The notes under the pieces are model-generated. The model was not told the origin of the DNA, did not search any database, and saw only the letters and a list, made by a program, of their open reading frames with translations. The translations under genes and the position numbers were made by a program. This document shows, piece by piece, positions 7,682 through 16,526 of a stretch of DNA of 64,000 nt. The stretch is taken from contig NZ_CP074372.1 of NCBI RefSeq assembly GCF_018362995.1, forward strand, positions 124,001 to 188,000. Reading direction: 5' to 3'. Every line of letters begins with the position of its first letter. The first letter of the stretch is position 1. The DNA comes from Chryseobacterium indologenes (GTDB lineage Bacteria; Bacteroidota; Bacteroidia; Flavobacteriales; Weeksellaceae).

Positions 7682-8030
7682 AGCCGCTTTTTATTATTGT
7701 TACTATCATCTTAAAGCGTTTATTTCCTTTTATCGAATGAAATTTATGGGCGGGAATGATAATGCATTCACCTTCTTCCATAAAATAAGAAGCTCCGTCT
7801 ATAATGATTTCTGCTTTACCTTCAATAATTTGTGCAAAAGCATCAAAAGGAGAAGTTTTTTCGGATACCCCTTCTTTGTCATCAAACGATAAAGCACTGA
7901 TGTTGCCTGTAAGTTTTTCCAGTATTGTTTTGCTGCCAACAGAATTCGGAATGTATTCTACAATCTGGTTGGTAATATATACTTTTGATTTCTCAAGTTC
8001 TTTATGATTCATCACAGTTGGTTTAAACAT
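7674..8030 (-). CDS. Small cupin-domain protein
   Basis: 118 residues with one cupin barrel: motif 1 is SPFDAFAQIIEGKAEIIIDG and motif 2 is GECIIIPAHKFHSIKG. The two metal-binding histidines of motif 1 (HxH) are absent (F and A occupy the places), while the motif 2 histidine is kept, so a classical metal site is doubtful. Small cupins of this type bind small molecules or metals with few ligands. It heads an operon with two unknown genes. An internal ATG at residue 7 is an alternative start. Confidence 0.8.
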   Translation of the reverse strand: MFKPTVMNHKELEKSKVYITNQIVEYIPNSVGSKTILEKLTGNISALSFDDKEGVSEKTSPFDAFAQIIEGKAEIIIDGASYFMEEGECIIIPAHKFHSIKGNKRFKMIVTIIKSGYE

Positions 8031-8153
8031 AAAAAGAGTAGGAAGTATTGTAAATAAAAGGGATAGAACTGTCTAATATCCCATCCCTTTTTCTAGTTAG
8101 AACTTTTGATAAATATATCTTTTTCAAAGGTTTTAACTATTCTTGAAAACAAT

Positions 8154-8372
8154 TTATGAAAGATTAATTTCTTTAATAATATTGAGAACTTCTTCACGGT
8201 TTTTTCTTAGTCTGTTTCCGATTCTTTCTAACATTTCCTTTTCTTGACCTTCTTCAAGTTTCAGATCGTTATCCGTTAATGTTGAAAACTTTTCTTTCAA
8301 TTGTTTTGACTGTTCAATCCAGTCTCCAGGAGTTTTGAAAAATTTGTTGCCTTTGTTGTGGTTTGTGTCCAT
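8154..8372 (-). CDS. CsbD-like stress protein
   Basis: 72 residues with the CsbD pattern: WIEQSKQLKEKFSTLTDNDL followed by an acidic linker and a helix EMLERIGNRLRKNREEVLNII. CsbD-family proteins are small, charged, largely unstructured proteins induced by general stress in other bacteria; their molecular job is not settled. It is transcribed alone on the minus strand and is divergent from the antiporter gene, with a 465-base spacer between. Confidence 0.75.
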   Translation of the reverse strand: MDTNHNKGNKFFKTPGDWIEQSKQLKEKFSTLTDNDLKLEEGQEKEMLERIGNRLRKNREEVLNIIKEINLS

Positions 8373-8837
8373 AAGGTGGATTTTAGTGTAACTTCATTGC
8401 TACGTTACAAAGTTGGACGTTTAATAATCTATTGTATTATAGATTGTTTCTTTTATGTTGCACATATCACACTTTTACAAAATTGCAGCTTGTTTTGTCT
8501 ATCTGAAATCCGGGTTTTTCATAAAAGCACAGCTTTGATTACTCTGATATAGTAATAGAAGTTATAAGTCTAGGGATCATTACAAACTTAATATACTAAT
8601 ATATAATTTCAAATAAGTGAATGATTATTCGTACCTTGCTGAATAATTGCATTGAGCTGACAATCTGGACTCTAAAGAACCAGCGTATTCACTTCTTTTC
8701 TTTCATTATTTAATACTTCCGGCATACCTCTCTGTTCCGCTTCAAATCATTTATAAAACTGTTTTTGAAAAGGAGAATATAAATCTACTGATTCTCTCAA
8801 AAGAGAATTTAATGGTAAAAAAATTATTGATGTTTTT
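8373..8837. other. Spacer between csbD-like and antiporter genes
   Basis: No supported gene. The stretch is AT-rich and must contain the divergent promoters for the CsbD-like gene and the antiporter gene, but I see no convincing TAnnTTTG box at a good distance. A 64-codon frame on the plus strand (8358-8552) is not protein-like. Confidence 0.4.
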
Positions 8838-9935
8838 ATGTATATAAAAAAATATTTAGGGATGTGGACGTTTTTGATTCCTATCCTGGCATGGTTCTCT
8901 TATGTTGGAAATTCTGTTTTTTCTTCAGGGTATTACTCTGTGATTCTTACTTTATTTTTAATAGGAAGTGTTTTGGCTGCGGTGTACCATTCCGAAGTCA
9001 TTGCTCATCGTTTGGGAGAGCCATTCGGTACTTTACTTCTGGCATTTGCCATTACGGTCATAGAAGTAGGGCTTATTATTTCCATTATGATGGGAGCAAA
9101 AGGGTTGGAAACCATTACTCTTGCCAGAGATACGGTTTTTGCAGCAGTGATGATAATCCTTACGGGAATCATTGGGGGCTGTATTGTAATAGGTTCTTTA
9201 AGATATAGAGAACAAAGTTTTACACTACAAGGGGTAAGTACTGCACTGATTACGCTTACCTCTGTTATTATTTTTGTGCTTATTCTGCCCAATTATACGG
9301 TAAGCCATCTCGGAGGTGAATACACGTCCTTCCAACTGCTTTTTATTGCCTTGATTTCTTTAGGACTTTATCTTGGATTTACCATGATCCAAACTTTTAG
9401 ACATCGAAGCTTTTTCATTTCTCCACAAAACAAATTATCCAAGAACCTGCCTGTAGAAAGCAATAATAAAATAATTTCCAGAAAACAATTGTATATCAAT
9501 TGTATATTGTTAATTTTATCCCTGGGAATAGTCGTTTTGCTGGCAAAACTTCTTTCAAAGGATGTTGAACATATAGTTGTTTCTGTGGGTGCCCCCAAAT
9601 CTCTTGTAGGTATCATTATTGCTGGTATTGTTCTGCTTCCGGAAGGTCTGGCTGCATTCAGAGCTGCAAAAAATGATCAGATCCAAACCTCATTAAATCT
9701 GGCTTTTGGTTCAGCTTTGGCGAGTATCGGACTAAGTATTCCTGCGATTGCCATTATATCTGTAATGACCGGTATAAGAATGACATTGGGGATAGATATC
9801 AAATCAACGATACTTTTAGGACTGTCGCTTTTTATTATTACTGTTTCACTGGCAACAGGCAGAACTAATATCATGCAGGGAATTGTATTGATCGCTATTT
9901 TTTTAATTTATCTTTTTATTACAATTGTACCATAA
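8838..9935 (+). CDS. chaA: Calcium/sodium:proton antiporter
   Basis: 365 residues with about eleven membrane helices. The two inverted alpha repeats of the Ca2+:cation antiporter family are visible: GEPFGTLLLAFAITVIEVGL (about 60-79) and LPEGLAAFRAAKNDQIQTSL with FGSALASIGLSIPA (about 263-300), each with the acidic residue that binds the cation. In E. coli ChaA expels Na+ and Ca2+ in exchange for protons under alkaline or salt stress. It is a single gene. The neighbours (CsbD-like, cupin) fit a stress-tolerance cargo. Confidence 0.88.
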   Translation: MYIKKYLGMWTFLIPILAWFSYVGNSVFSSGYYSVILTLFLIGSVLAAVYHSEVIAHRLGEPFGTLLLAFAITVIEVGLIISIMMGAKGLETITLARDTVFAAVMIILTGIIGGCIVIGSLRYREQSFTLQGVSTALITLTSVIIFVLILPNYTVSHLGGEYTSFQLLFIALISLGLYLGFTMIQTFRHRSFFISPQNKLSKNLPVESNNKIISRKQLYINCILLILSLGIVVLLAKLLSKDVEHIVVSVGAPKSLVGIIIAGIVLLPEGLAAFRAAKNDQIQTSLNLAFGSALASIGLSIPAIAIISVMTGIRMTLGIDIKSTILLGLSLFIITVSLATGRTNIMQGIVLIAIFLIYLFITIVP

Positions 9936-9956
9936 ACCTATTTAAGTTATACATTA

Positions 9957-10048
9957 TAGCTTGATATATACTGAAACGGCCATCTGTAGTTTATATGATA
10001 TGATGTTTGATATAGAATATATCTCATCAAATGAATCCACAAAAACAT
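9957..10048. repeat. Dispersed repeat, copy A
   Basis: TAGCTTGATATATACTGAAA with GGCCATCTGTAGT (9957-9991) resembles TAGCTTAGTATATACTCTAA with GGCCATCTTTGTAGT at 15208-15243, and TCATCAAATGAATCCACAAA (about 10023-10042) resembles TCATCAACTGAGTCCACAAA at about 15563-15582. Both lie inside the tRNA-bounded interval, upstream of small unknown genes. Confidence 0.5.
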
Positions 10049-10217
10049 TTGAAGGCTAATGATTATAAAGGTATTGCCCAAATATTGAAATATCAAATAA
10101 AAACTAATGAGATAACATAGAAATTGGTTCACAACTTGGGTTAAGCCAATACTTTAAAAGTTTGAAGAAGTACTCTGAACAAAAAAAATATTTTGCAAAT
10201 AAAAATTATTTATTGAT

Positions 10218-10457
10218 ATGACTAGTAAAAAATATTACTTCCAAGATAAAAGTCAGAATATTATATCAGAAGATCAATTAATTGGAGGAAATATAGATGA
10301 TATAGAATGTTTTCTGACTGATTATCAGTTACAAAAGCTACATACAATAGAGCGTGTTTATATCTTGAAAAAAACATTTTTAGGAATTTTTAAGACAAGA
10401 TTGTATTTATATCTTAGTGAAGATACAATATATAATTACGCTATTCAGAAAACATAA
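10218..10457 (+). CDS. Small protein of unknown function (79 residues)
   Basis: I do not recognise it. The sequence is rich in Tyr, Ile and Lys (MTSKKYYFQDKSQNIISEDQ... IERVYILKKTFLGIFKTRLY), without signal peptide or membrane segment. The ATG follows an A-rich leader. It lies alone, downstream of dispersed repeat copy A. Short length and lack of a recognised family leave some doubt that it is expressed. Confidence 0.45.
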   Translation: MTSKKYYFQDKSQNIISEDQLIGGNIDDIECFLTDYQLQKLHTIERVYILKKTFLGIFKTRLYLYLSEDTIYNYAIQKT

Positions 10458-10974
10458 CATTACTATACTTTATTATTCCTCCAATCATAGCTTAATGTTA
10501 GAATTCAAATTTGTTTGGAATATCGATGCTTTGTCTTATTTCGTTTTGATGGTTTCTGAAAGCTATAATATTTGTTAGTCTTACTAAAACGATAACATCT
10601 TTAAAGGAGTGGTCAGCGGCACTATGATGATGAAAATTAGAATTTTCACTTTAACCTTTCTAATGCCTAGGAGGAGAGTATATAACAAAACCCTCCTTTT
10701 TAGGGGAGAGTTAATTGTACTAATGAGAATGTACAACTATTATGAACAGTAAATGTATATGTAAATAAATTACATTAATATGCTGCAAGTCATGTGATTC
10801 TTTTTATTATTGTCGTATATGGAGTAGAATTAATAAATTTATTTTTAACTCTCCTTAGGGTAATTTTTTTAAGCATGACTTTTTAATGCGAGGTCTTATT
10901 ACAGAGTTGCAGATAAATGACTGATATCAGAGTTTTGATCATAGGGTTGGTTGCTGGTTGAAAAAGTAAACTAC
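10458..10974. other. Gene-free spacer
   Basis: 517 AT-rich bases between two converging genes. Near 10667-10708 is a G-rich word AGGAGGAGAG followed by CCCTCCTTTTTAGGGG, a short hairpin reminiscent of the CCCCTCCTTTAGAGGGG repeat at 4257. No gene or clear terminator is seen. Confidence 0.4.
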
Positions 10975-13242
10975 TTATTTTGGAAAACAGAGCCTTGCCA
11001 TGAGATAGCTGACGGTTGATTCTGCTCCCTGATTAAGATTAACATTTTTTTCTTCAAGGCCGTCATAACAACCACCCGTTGCAGGGTTATAAATGATCTG
11101 ATGTAAATGATTTTTTCCTAAAAACCAATTAAAAGCACTCCTCATCATCTGCAAGTATTTTTCATCCTTAAAAACTTGATAGAATGTAGATAATGTCAGT
11201 ATGGTGTAAGCAACATCTATGGGCTGTTCCCCGCCAATTGATTCAGGACTTTTAACCGTTTCTTTCTGCAACCATCCTTTATTGGAAATTACTTTGATTT
11301 CCCCCTTAATAAATATTTTAGAAAGCAGAAAACTGAATGATTCATTGGCAATTTGCTTGTACATTTCGTCTTTGGTAGTAATCCATGCGCATAATAAAGC
11401 CTCTGGAAGTAAACTGTTTCCATAGGTCAGATAGCTTTCAAACCAATGCCAGTCTTTGTGCTTTTCATGCTGGTACATTTTCACCAGACGATTGGCCAGC
11501 TTTTTCAATAATGGAATATTGATTTCTGAATTTTGATAATGTAAGCCTTTGATGATAAAGCCCATTGCTCGGGTAGAATGGATTTTCTCAATCAATGGAA
11601 GACTTTTTTCAATTACTGATTCTGCTTCATCATAAAACTGTTGAGGTAAGATTGTTTTTGTTGAAAGTAGATATCCCAGTGCCCAGACAGCCCTTCCATT
11701 GGAATCTTCAAGATTGGTTTCATAATTCTGCTGAGCAAATTCCTTGTTTTGATTCACATAGTTAAGAAAACTACCATCCGGTTGTTGACAAAACTTAATA
11801 AATTTTAGATAAGTGGAGATTAAGTCTAGGTCAGATTCATCTTTGCTCAGCTCATAATGTCTGCAGGCTACAATCATAGCGCGGGCATTATCATCCAAAG
11901 TATATCCGGAATTGATATCAGGTTTATTGATTTTAGAAAACTGGATCATTCCAAAATCTGTTGTCATATTTTTTATATGGCTGAGATTGATGATGGGAAA
12001 TGCATAATGTAATGTCATGTTGTCTTTGCTATATTGTTGAAATAATAGGGCATGTGAAATAGAGGAATTCTCCCAGGCTGTGGGAGCCATTTTTTCCAAA
12101 CTATTTGACCGTAATTTTTCCTGTGCAGTTTCATTTTTTAGTAATGTATTCACGGCAACAGCAAGCTGTTTCGGATCTTCAAAATCAATAATGATTCCCA
12201 GGTCTTCATTCAGTACTTCCAAAGCATGGGGAATAGGAGTGGAAACCACAGGGCAGCCACAACTGATGGCGTAGGAAAAAGTACCACTTACTGCCTGATT
12301 TCTGTCTTTTGAAGTGAAAAGATAAATATTGGTAAGCTGAAGATAATCCAACAACTCATCTAAAGGCAGGTACTGGTTGATAAAGTAAGTATGTTTTTCC
12401 AGATGGAGCCTTTTAATAGTATCCTGCAAAAAATCACGATATTTCTCACCTTCATATTTAATGATGCCGGGATGCGTTTTTCCAATAATCAGAAACATTA
12501 CATCGGGGTTTTTTGTAATAATTTCAGGCAAAGCTTCTAAAGTGGTTTCAATATTTTTCCCAGAACCCAATAAACCAAATGTTGAAAGAACTTTTTTATC
12601 ATTAAATCCGTATTTCGCTTTTAGTGAAATCTTATCGATAAATGGCAGCAAATGAGTGCCATGGGGTATTACTTTAATTTTTTCAGCCGGAATATCATAA
12701 TCATAAGAAAGGATATCCGCAGAAATACCGGTCATTACGATAATAGATTTTACAAAACTGCTGATTTCTTTTACCTTTTCTTTTAATTCCAAATCCGGTT
12801 TCGGGAGAACTGTGTGAAAAGTAATGATGACGTCTTTCTCTAAATTTTGAAGAAAAAGCAGCAATCCGTTTTTAGCTTCAGTGAAAAATCCAAATTCATG
12901 CTGGAGCACAACCAATTGAATATTGTCATTTTTGTTGATTTTATCAGCTAGCTCCAAATAAGAAATAGCATCGGATGTATTGAGTCGATATTGAGGATTT
13001 TCTTCGTATCGATAGCTTTCATCTTCAGTTTCCATTGGGCAGATGGTGATGGTAAATGATTCTTTGAACTTTAGCTGAAGAGAGTTTATAAGGTCTTGAC
13101 AATAGGTTGCAATACCGCACACTTTAGGAGGAAAGGTACTTATAAAGATAATTTCAGGTCTATGATAAATTGTGTTTTTATTACTGTGTACAGATCGTCT
13201 TTTTGCCTTTTCCTCCACGTCTGATTTTATATTTTTATTCAT
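10975..13242 (-). CDS. Glycosyltransferase (GT4-like) with C-terminal alpha/alpha-toroid domain
   Basis: 755 residues. The N-terminal half (about 25-410) is a GT-B fold: it opens with FPPKVCGIATYCQDL, has a helix-rich middle, and the donor-binding part contains STFGLLGSGKNIETTLEALP and GTFSYAISCGCPVVSTP. The C-terminal half (about 430-750) contains GYTLDDNARAMIVACRHYE and SNGRAVWALGYLL, and GGEQPIDVAYTILTL, the look of an (alpha/alpha)6 barrel of glycosidase type. Such fusions are found next to GH130 phosphorylases, and here one lies 45 bases upstream, so the two probably act on the same mannose-type glycan. Third gene of the operon that begins with the small basic protein. Cytoplasmic; no signal peptide. 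Confidence 0.75.
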   Translation of the reverse strand: MNKNIKSDVEEKAKRRSVHSNKNTIYHRPEIIFISTFPPKVCGIATYCQDLINSLQLKFKESFTITICPMETEDESYRYEENPQYRLNTSDAISYLELADKINKNDNIQLVVLQHEFGFFTEAKNGLLLFLQNLEKDVIITFHTVLPKPDLELKEKVKEISSFVKSIIVMTGISADILSYDYDIPAEKIKVIPHGTHLLPFIDKISLKAKYGFNDKKVLSTFGLLGSGKNIETTLEALPEIITKNPDVMFLIIGKTHPGIIKYEGEKYRDFLQDTIKRLHLEKHTYFINQYLPLDELLDYLQLTNIYLFTSKDRNQAVSGTFSYAISCGCPVVSTPIPHALEVLNEDLGIIIDFEDPKQLAVAVNTLLKNETAQEKLRSNSLEKMAPTAWENSSISHALLFQQYSKDNMTLHYAFPIINLSHIKNMTTDFGMIQFSKINKPDINSGYTLDDNARAMIVACRHYELSKDESDLDLISTYLKFIKFCQQPDGSFLNYVNQNKEFAQQNYETNLEDSNGRAVWALGYLLSTKTILPQQFYDEAESVIEKSLPLIEKIHSTRAMGFIIKGLHYQNSEINIPLLKKLANRLVKMYQHEKHKDWHWFESYLTYGNSLLPEALLCAWITTKDEMYKQIANESFSFLLSKIFIKGEIKVISNKGWLQKETVKSPESIGGEQPIDVAYTILTLSTFYQVFKDEKYLQMMRSAFNWFLGKNHLHQIIYNPATGGCYDGLEEKNVNLNQGAESTVSYLMARLCFPK

Positions 13243-13287
13243 GTTGATATCTGTTTTAAAGTCTGATATTCTGTAGTGAATAGTCAG

Positions 13288-14313
13288 TTATGTGTACCGT
13301 AGTAATTCTTTCAGTAATTCCTGGATATTTAAAGAAGCAACAGCAATTCTTTTATCTGCTGCTCCGTAGTAAATATGGAGTGTATCTCCTTCTGCTATAG
13401 CTCCGGTTGGGAAGCAGACATTGTTCACTTCTCCCTTCTGTTCCCATTCTTCTTCAGGCTTGAAAAGAGGATAAGGAAGTCTTGAAATTTCTTTTTCAGG
13501 GGTGTTAAGATCCAGTAAAGCAGCGCATGCGCTGTAAACATACCCTTCAATGGTATCATGTACGCCATGGTATATCAAAAGCCATCCATGCTCGGTTTCT
13601 ATAGGGGGACATCCTCCGCCAATATAGCTTACTTCATGCTCATATTGGGGAGATAATACAATATGATCTTTAAAGTGAAGGAAATAATCTTTCCAGAAAT
13701 CAGGATTCAGATCTTCAATGTTTTCTATACTTGCAATTTGAATATCAGGTCTTATGCGATGAAGAAAATAAAGCTTACCGTTAATTCTTCTTGGGAAAAA
13801 TATCACATTTTTATCCCACAGGAAGACATCTTTATCATTTTTATGAGTAGGCGGGAGTTTATTGAAACGCTTGTACTTTTCTGCTATTTCACCTTGGGAT
13901 TCTGATAAAAGTCTAAATTTTTTGTATGGAATTTTGGGAACAATAAGGCCCAGCTTTTTCCATGATATAAGATCCTCAGATATGGCAAGAGCTCCCAATG
14001 CATTAACCCCGTCATAACTGGTATAGGTAAGATAAAATAAATGATCGATTTTTACGATTCTTGGATCTTCAACACCATGTTTTTCGTATTCAAACTCGGG
14101 GATAATAACCGGATTGCTCAACCGGGTTTCTATAGTCTTATAATCTGATAGTATACAGTATCCGATACTGGAGAAATTATTCTTGGCAACTGCCCTGTAT
14201 AATAAATGTATTTTTCCGTTATCCTTAATAACTGCGGGGTTTAAAACACCTTCACTCTCAAAGTCTAATGTCGTTTTTCTGAGTATAATTCCGTCTTTTT
14301 TCAGGGATACCAT
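13288..14313 (-). CDS. GH130-family beta-mannoside phosphorylase-like protein
   Basis: 341 residues with the five-bladed propeller of GH130: repeated blades start near VLNPAVIKDNGKIHLLYRAV, GVEDPRIVKIDHLFYLTYTS (E82-D83-P-R85 is the region of the catalytic aspartate), FFPRRINGKLYFLHRIRP, GCPPIETEHGWLLIYHGV and LHIYYGAADKRIAVA. The family phosphorolyses beta-mannosides; homologues are often mislabelled pesticidal protein Cry7Aa. The ATG directly follows the TAA of the 43-residue gene, and the glycosyltransferase follows 45 bases later. Substrate is inferred from the family only. Confidence 0.85.
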   Translation of the reverse strand: MVSLKKDGIILRKTTLDFESEGVLNPAVIKDNGKIHLLYRAVAKNNFSSIGYCILSDYKTIETRLSNPVIIPEFEYEKHGVEDPRIVKIDHLFYLTYTSYDGVNALGALAISEDLISWKKLGLIVPKIPYKKFRLLSESQGEIAEKYKRFNKLPPTHKNDKDVFLWDKNVIFFPRRINGKLYFLHRIRPDIQIASIENIEDLNPDFWKDYFLHFKDHIVLSPQYEHEVSYIGGGCPPIETEHGWLLIYHGVHDTIEGYVYSACAALLDLNTPEKEISRLPYPLFKPEEEWEQKGEVNNVCFPTGAIAEGDTLHIYYGAADKRIAVASLNIQELLKELLRYT

Positions 14314-14445
14314 TTAGTTGCTGGTATTTTGGGCTTCGTTTTCCCTGTCTCTTCGTTTATTCATCTTATCTTCCCGTTTCTCTTTTGCGGATTTTGCGGG
14401 TGGCGTTTTATCCGACTTCTTTTTTCCGTCTTTTTCTTTTGACAT
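14314..14445 (-). CDS. Tiny highly charged protein (43 residues)
   Basis: A short frame beginning MSKEKDGKKKSDKTPPAKSA and ending NEAQNTSN. Nearly half of the residues are Lys, Arg, Asp or Glu; there is no hydrophobic core, so it is probably disordered. Its TAA abuts the ATG of the GH130 gene without a gap, which argues for translational coupling and for a real gene. No family recognised. It is the first gene of the glycosyltransferase operon. It could act as a leader that sets translation of the next gene rather than as a working protein. Confidence 0.55.
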   Translation of the reverse strand: MSKEKDGKKKSDKTPPAKSAKEKREDKMNKRRDRENEAQNTSN

Positions 14446-14609
14446 TTGAAATATTTTTTAGTAATTGTAAATTTCAATCATTAAAAAGGGAAAGCTTTGC
14501 AATTGTCTTTCAATTTGTTGCATAAATCATAGATATTTCCGATTTAATAGACTAACTTTGGTTAAATAACTGTTAATGAAATAATTGACAGATATAAATA
14601 GTAAGGGAG

Positions 14610-15170
14610 ATGAAGTTGTATATAAAATATATGGTAAGCTTGCGCTGTAAAATGGTTGTCCATCAGGAATTGGAAAGGCTGGGCATTAAAAATGCTATTG
14701 TCGATTTGGGAACTGTAGAATTATTGGATGATATCAGCGCCGAACTAAGACAAATTCTGAAAGAAAATTTACTTAAAACAGGACTTGAAGTATTAGATGA
14801 TAAAAAAAGTATCCTGATAGAGAAAATAAAGAATGTAGTGATAGAAATGATTCATTATTCAGAGGAACTCCCAAAAGAAAATTTCTCAGATTATGTAAGT
14901 GAAAAATTAGGATATGATTATACTTATCTTGCCAATACCTTTTCAGAAGTAAAAGGAATGACACTTCAACATTTTATTATTATTAATAAAGTAGAAAAGG
15001 TAAAAGAATTACTGTTGTATGATGAACTCAACCTGACGGAGATCTCTTATAAACTCAATTACAGCAGTGTAGCCCATCTCTCTAATCAGTTTAAAAAGAT
15101 TACAGGGCTTTCTCCTTCATTTTACAAGCAGTTGAAACAAAGACGTCTTGGAAATCTGGAAGACTTATAA
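14610..15170 (+). CDS. AraC-family transcriptional regulator
   Basis: 186 residues. The C-terminal half (about 85-182) is a two-helix-turn-helix AraC domain: SEKLGYDYTYLANTFSEVKG is the first HTH and LTEISYKLNYSSVAHLSNQF with KKITGLSPSFYKQLK is the second, with the family signature. The N-terminal half (MKLYIKYMVSLRCKMVV...LGTVELLDD) is the small domain typical of a flavobacterial subgroup and has no known ligand. It is divergent from the glycosyltransferase operon and could control it; this is inference from position. Confidence 0.88.
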   Translation: MKLYIKYMVSLRCKMVVHQELERLGIKNAIVDLGTVELLDDISAELRQILKENLLKTGLEVLDDKKSILIEKIKNVVIEMIHYSEELPKENFSDYVSEKLGYDYTYLANTFSEVKGMTLQHFIIINKVEKVKELLLYDELNLTEISYKLNYSSVAHLSNQFKKITGLSPSFYKQLKQRRLGNLEDL

Positions 15171-15662
15171 AAGGTGGGATATATGTAAGATTATTCCGGA
15201 TATATATAGCTTAGTATATACTCTAAAGGCCATCTTTGTAGTATAATAATCAGGAACTTATCAGATCCATAAAGTTTATATCATCATAAATAATTTTAGA
15301 CTGAAAAATAGAGTAAGCGGTTGAAAGTATCTGTCATACAAAGTGCTGGTCTCCGGTATTAAAACATTCTATTAGTAAAAAAGACTGTAAAAAGCCAATA
15401 TAAACCATGATAAAATTAATAGGCTTAAGGATTCTCAAATTTGATAATGAGTATATTAAAATCCCAATAAAATAGGAGACTGTTTTCACAAGATTTTAAT
15501 TAATTAAGGATAGGAACCTATGGTCTCTGTCCTTTTTTAGCCATTTTGGTATATAATAAATTTCATCAACTGAGTCCACAAAAAGATCTGTCTGAATATA
15601 AATAAGTATTTTTTTCACACACAAAACAGACCGTTCTTACTATAAATTCAATACAGCAAGCC
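15171..15662. other. Spacer with dispersed repeat, copy B
   Basis: No gene. Contains the second copies of the two repeat words described at 9957-10048 (here 15208-15243 and about 15560-15582), about 100 bases before the paralogue gene at 15663. The rest is AT-rich and unremarkable. Confidence 0.45.
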
Positions 15663-15932
15663 ATGAAAACAATACATCTTTTTCAGTTTAAGAACTCAAT
15701 TTCCCGGAAGCTTCCTTTTTTTAAGGAAGAATGCAGATTAAATAATTTAAATGATTTAATGGCCTATGACCTGATGAACACCGAAAAAGTGACTGAATTC
15801 ATTATTGAAGTTCATGATGATTTCATTTTTGAAGATATGACCATAGAAGATCTTTTGTCAATGTGCGAAAATGCCAAGGAAATGATTGAACATTATTTTG
15901 TAACAACCATGAATGATTATGACGTTATTTGA
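15663..15932 (+). CDS. Small protein of unknown function, paralogue of the gene at 6339
   Basis: 89 residues, acidic and helical. It matches the 87-residue protein at 6339-6602 along its whole length, with three extra residues near position 30. Conserved blocks are the N-terminus MKTIHLF, PFFKEE, DLMN, HDDF, DLLSMC and IEHYFV. No known function. The CinA-like gene follows 57 bases downstream on the same strand. Within the tRNA-bounded interval the two paralogues face outward. Confidence 0.72.
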   Translation: MKTIHLFQFKNSISRKLPFFKEECRLNNLNDLMAYDLMNTEKVTEFIIEVHDDFIFEDMTIEDLLSMCENAKEMIEHYFVTTMNDYDVI

Positions 15933-15989
15933 ACATTGATTTCAGTAGCGTAAAAAGTTTTTTTATATCAACATTAAATAGTAGATGCA

Positions 15990-16484
15990 ATGAAATTCCA
16001 GCAAAGTTTACTTGATTATATCAGTACTTCACTCATTACCATGAATGAAACGGTTTCTATAGCAGAAAGCGTAACCTCGGGATTAATACAGCTCGCTTTT
16101 TCCCAAATGGCTAACGCAAAACTGTTTTACAAAGGAGGAATAACGACTTTTACATTACCTGAAAAAGTTCAATTTTTAGATATAAATCAAATTGAAGTTA
16201 AGGAAAATGGTTTTGAAACTCAAAAAATGGCTGATACAATGGCTGCAAAGGTCGCTGAATCATTTGGAACAGATTGGGGAATTGCTTCTACTGGATATGC
16301 TGCATCTGTAAGAAATTCGGGATTTAAAGTGTATTCATTCTGTTCATTCAGTTACAAAGGAGAGATTGTGCTTTCCAAACGCATAGAACTTCATGATAAG
16401 ACTCAGGCACTGGATGCACAGTTGTATTATACTGAATTTATTTTAGGATGTTATAAAAGTGTTCTTAATCAAATATTAATTTAG
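15990..16484 (+). CDS. CinA C-terminal (PncC) domain-like protein
   Basis: 164 residues, the size of stand-alone nicotinamide-nucleotide amidohydrolase (PncC) domains, which deamidate NMN. The family motif AESCTGG reads AESVTSG (25-31) here and the later GIAGPGG reads GIASTGYA, while the strand order and KLFYKGGITTF are kept. The altered residues include the glycine-rich active-site loops, so the enzyme may be inactive or have a changed substrate. It probably shares a transcript with the 89-residue gene upstream. The stop codon is part of a 17-bp perfect inverted repeat. Confidence 0.75.
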   Translation: MKFQQSLLDYISTSLITMNETVSIAESVTSGLIQLAFSQMANAKLFYKGGITTFTLPEKVQFLDINQIEVKENGFETQKMADTMAAKVAESFGTDWGIASTGYAASVRNSGFKVYSFCSFSYKGEIVLSKRIELHDKTQALDAQLYYTEFILGCYKSVLNQILI

Positions 16485-16526
16485 GCTATGATATACTTAG
16501 ATATACCAGCTAAGTATATCATAGCC
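16484..16526 (+). terminator. Perfect 17-bp hairpin at the end of the cinA-like gene
   Basis: GGCTATGATATACTTAG (16484-16500), a 9-base loop, CTAAGTATATCATAGCC (16510-16526). The stem includes the last base of the stop codon. It is not followed by a T run, so it may stabilise the 3' end, or be a binding site, rather than a standard terminator. Confidence 0.6.
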
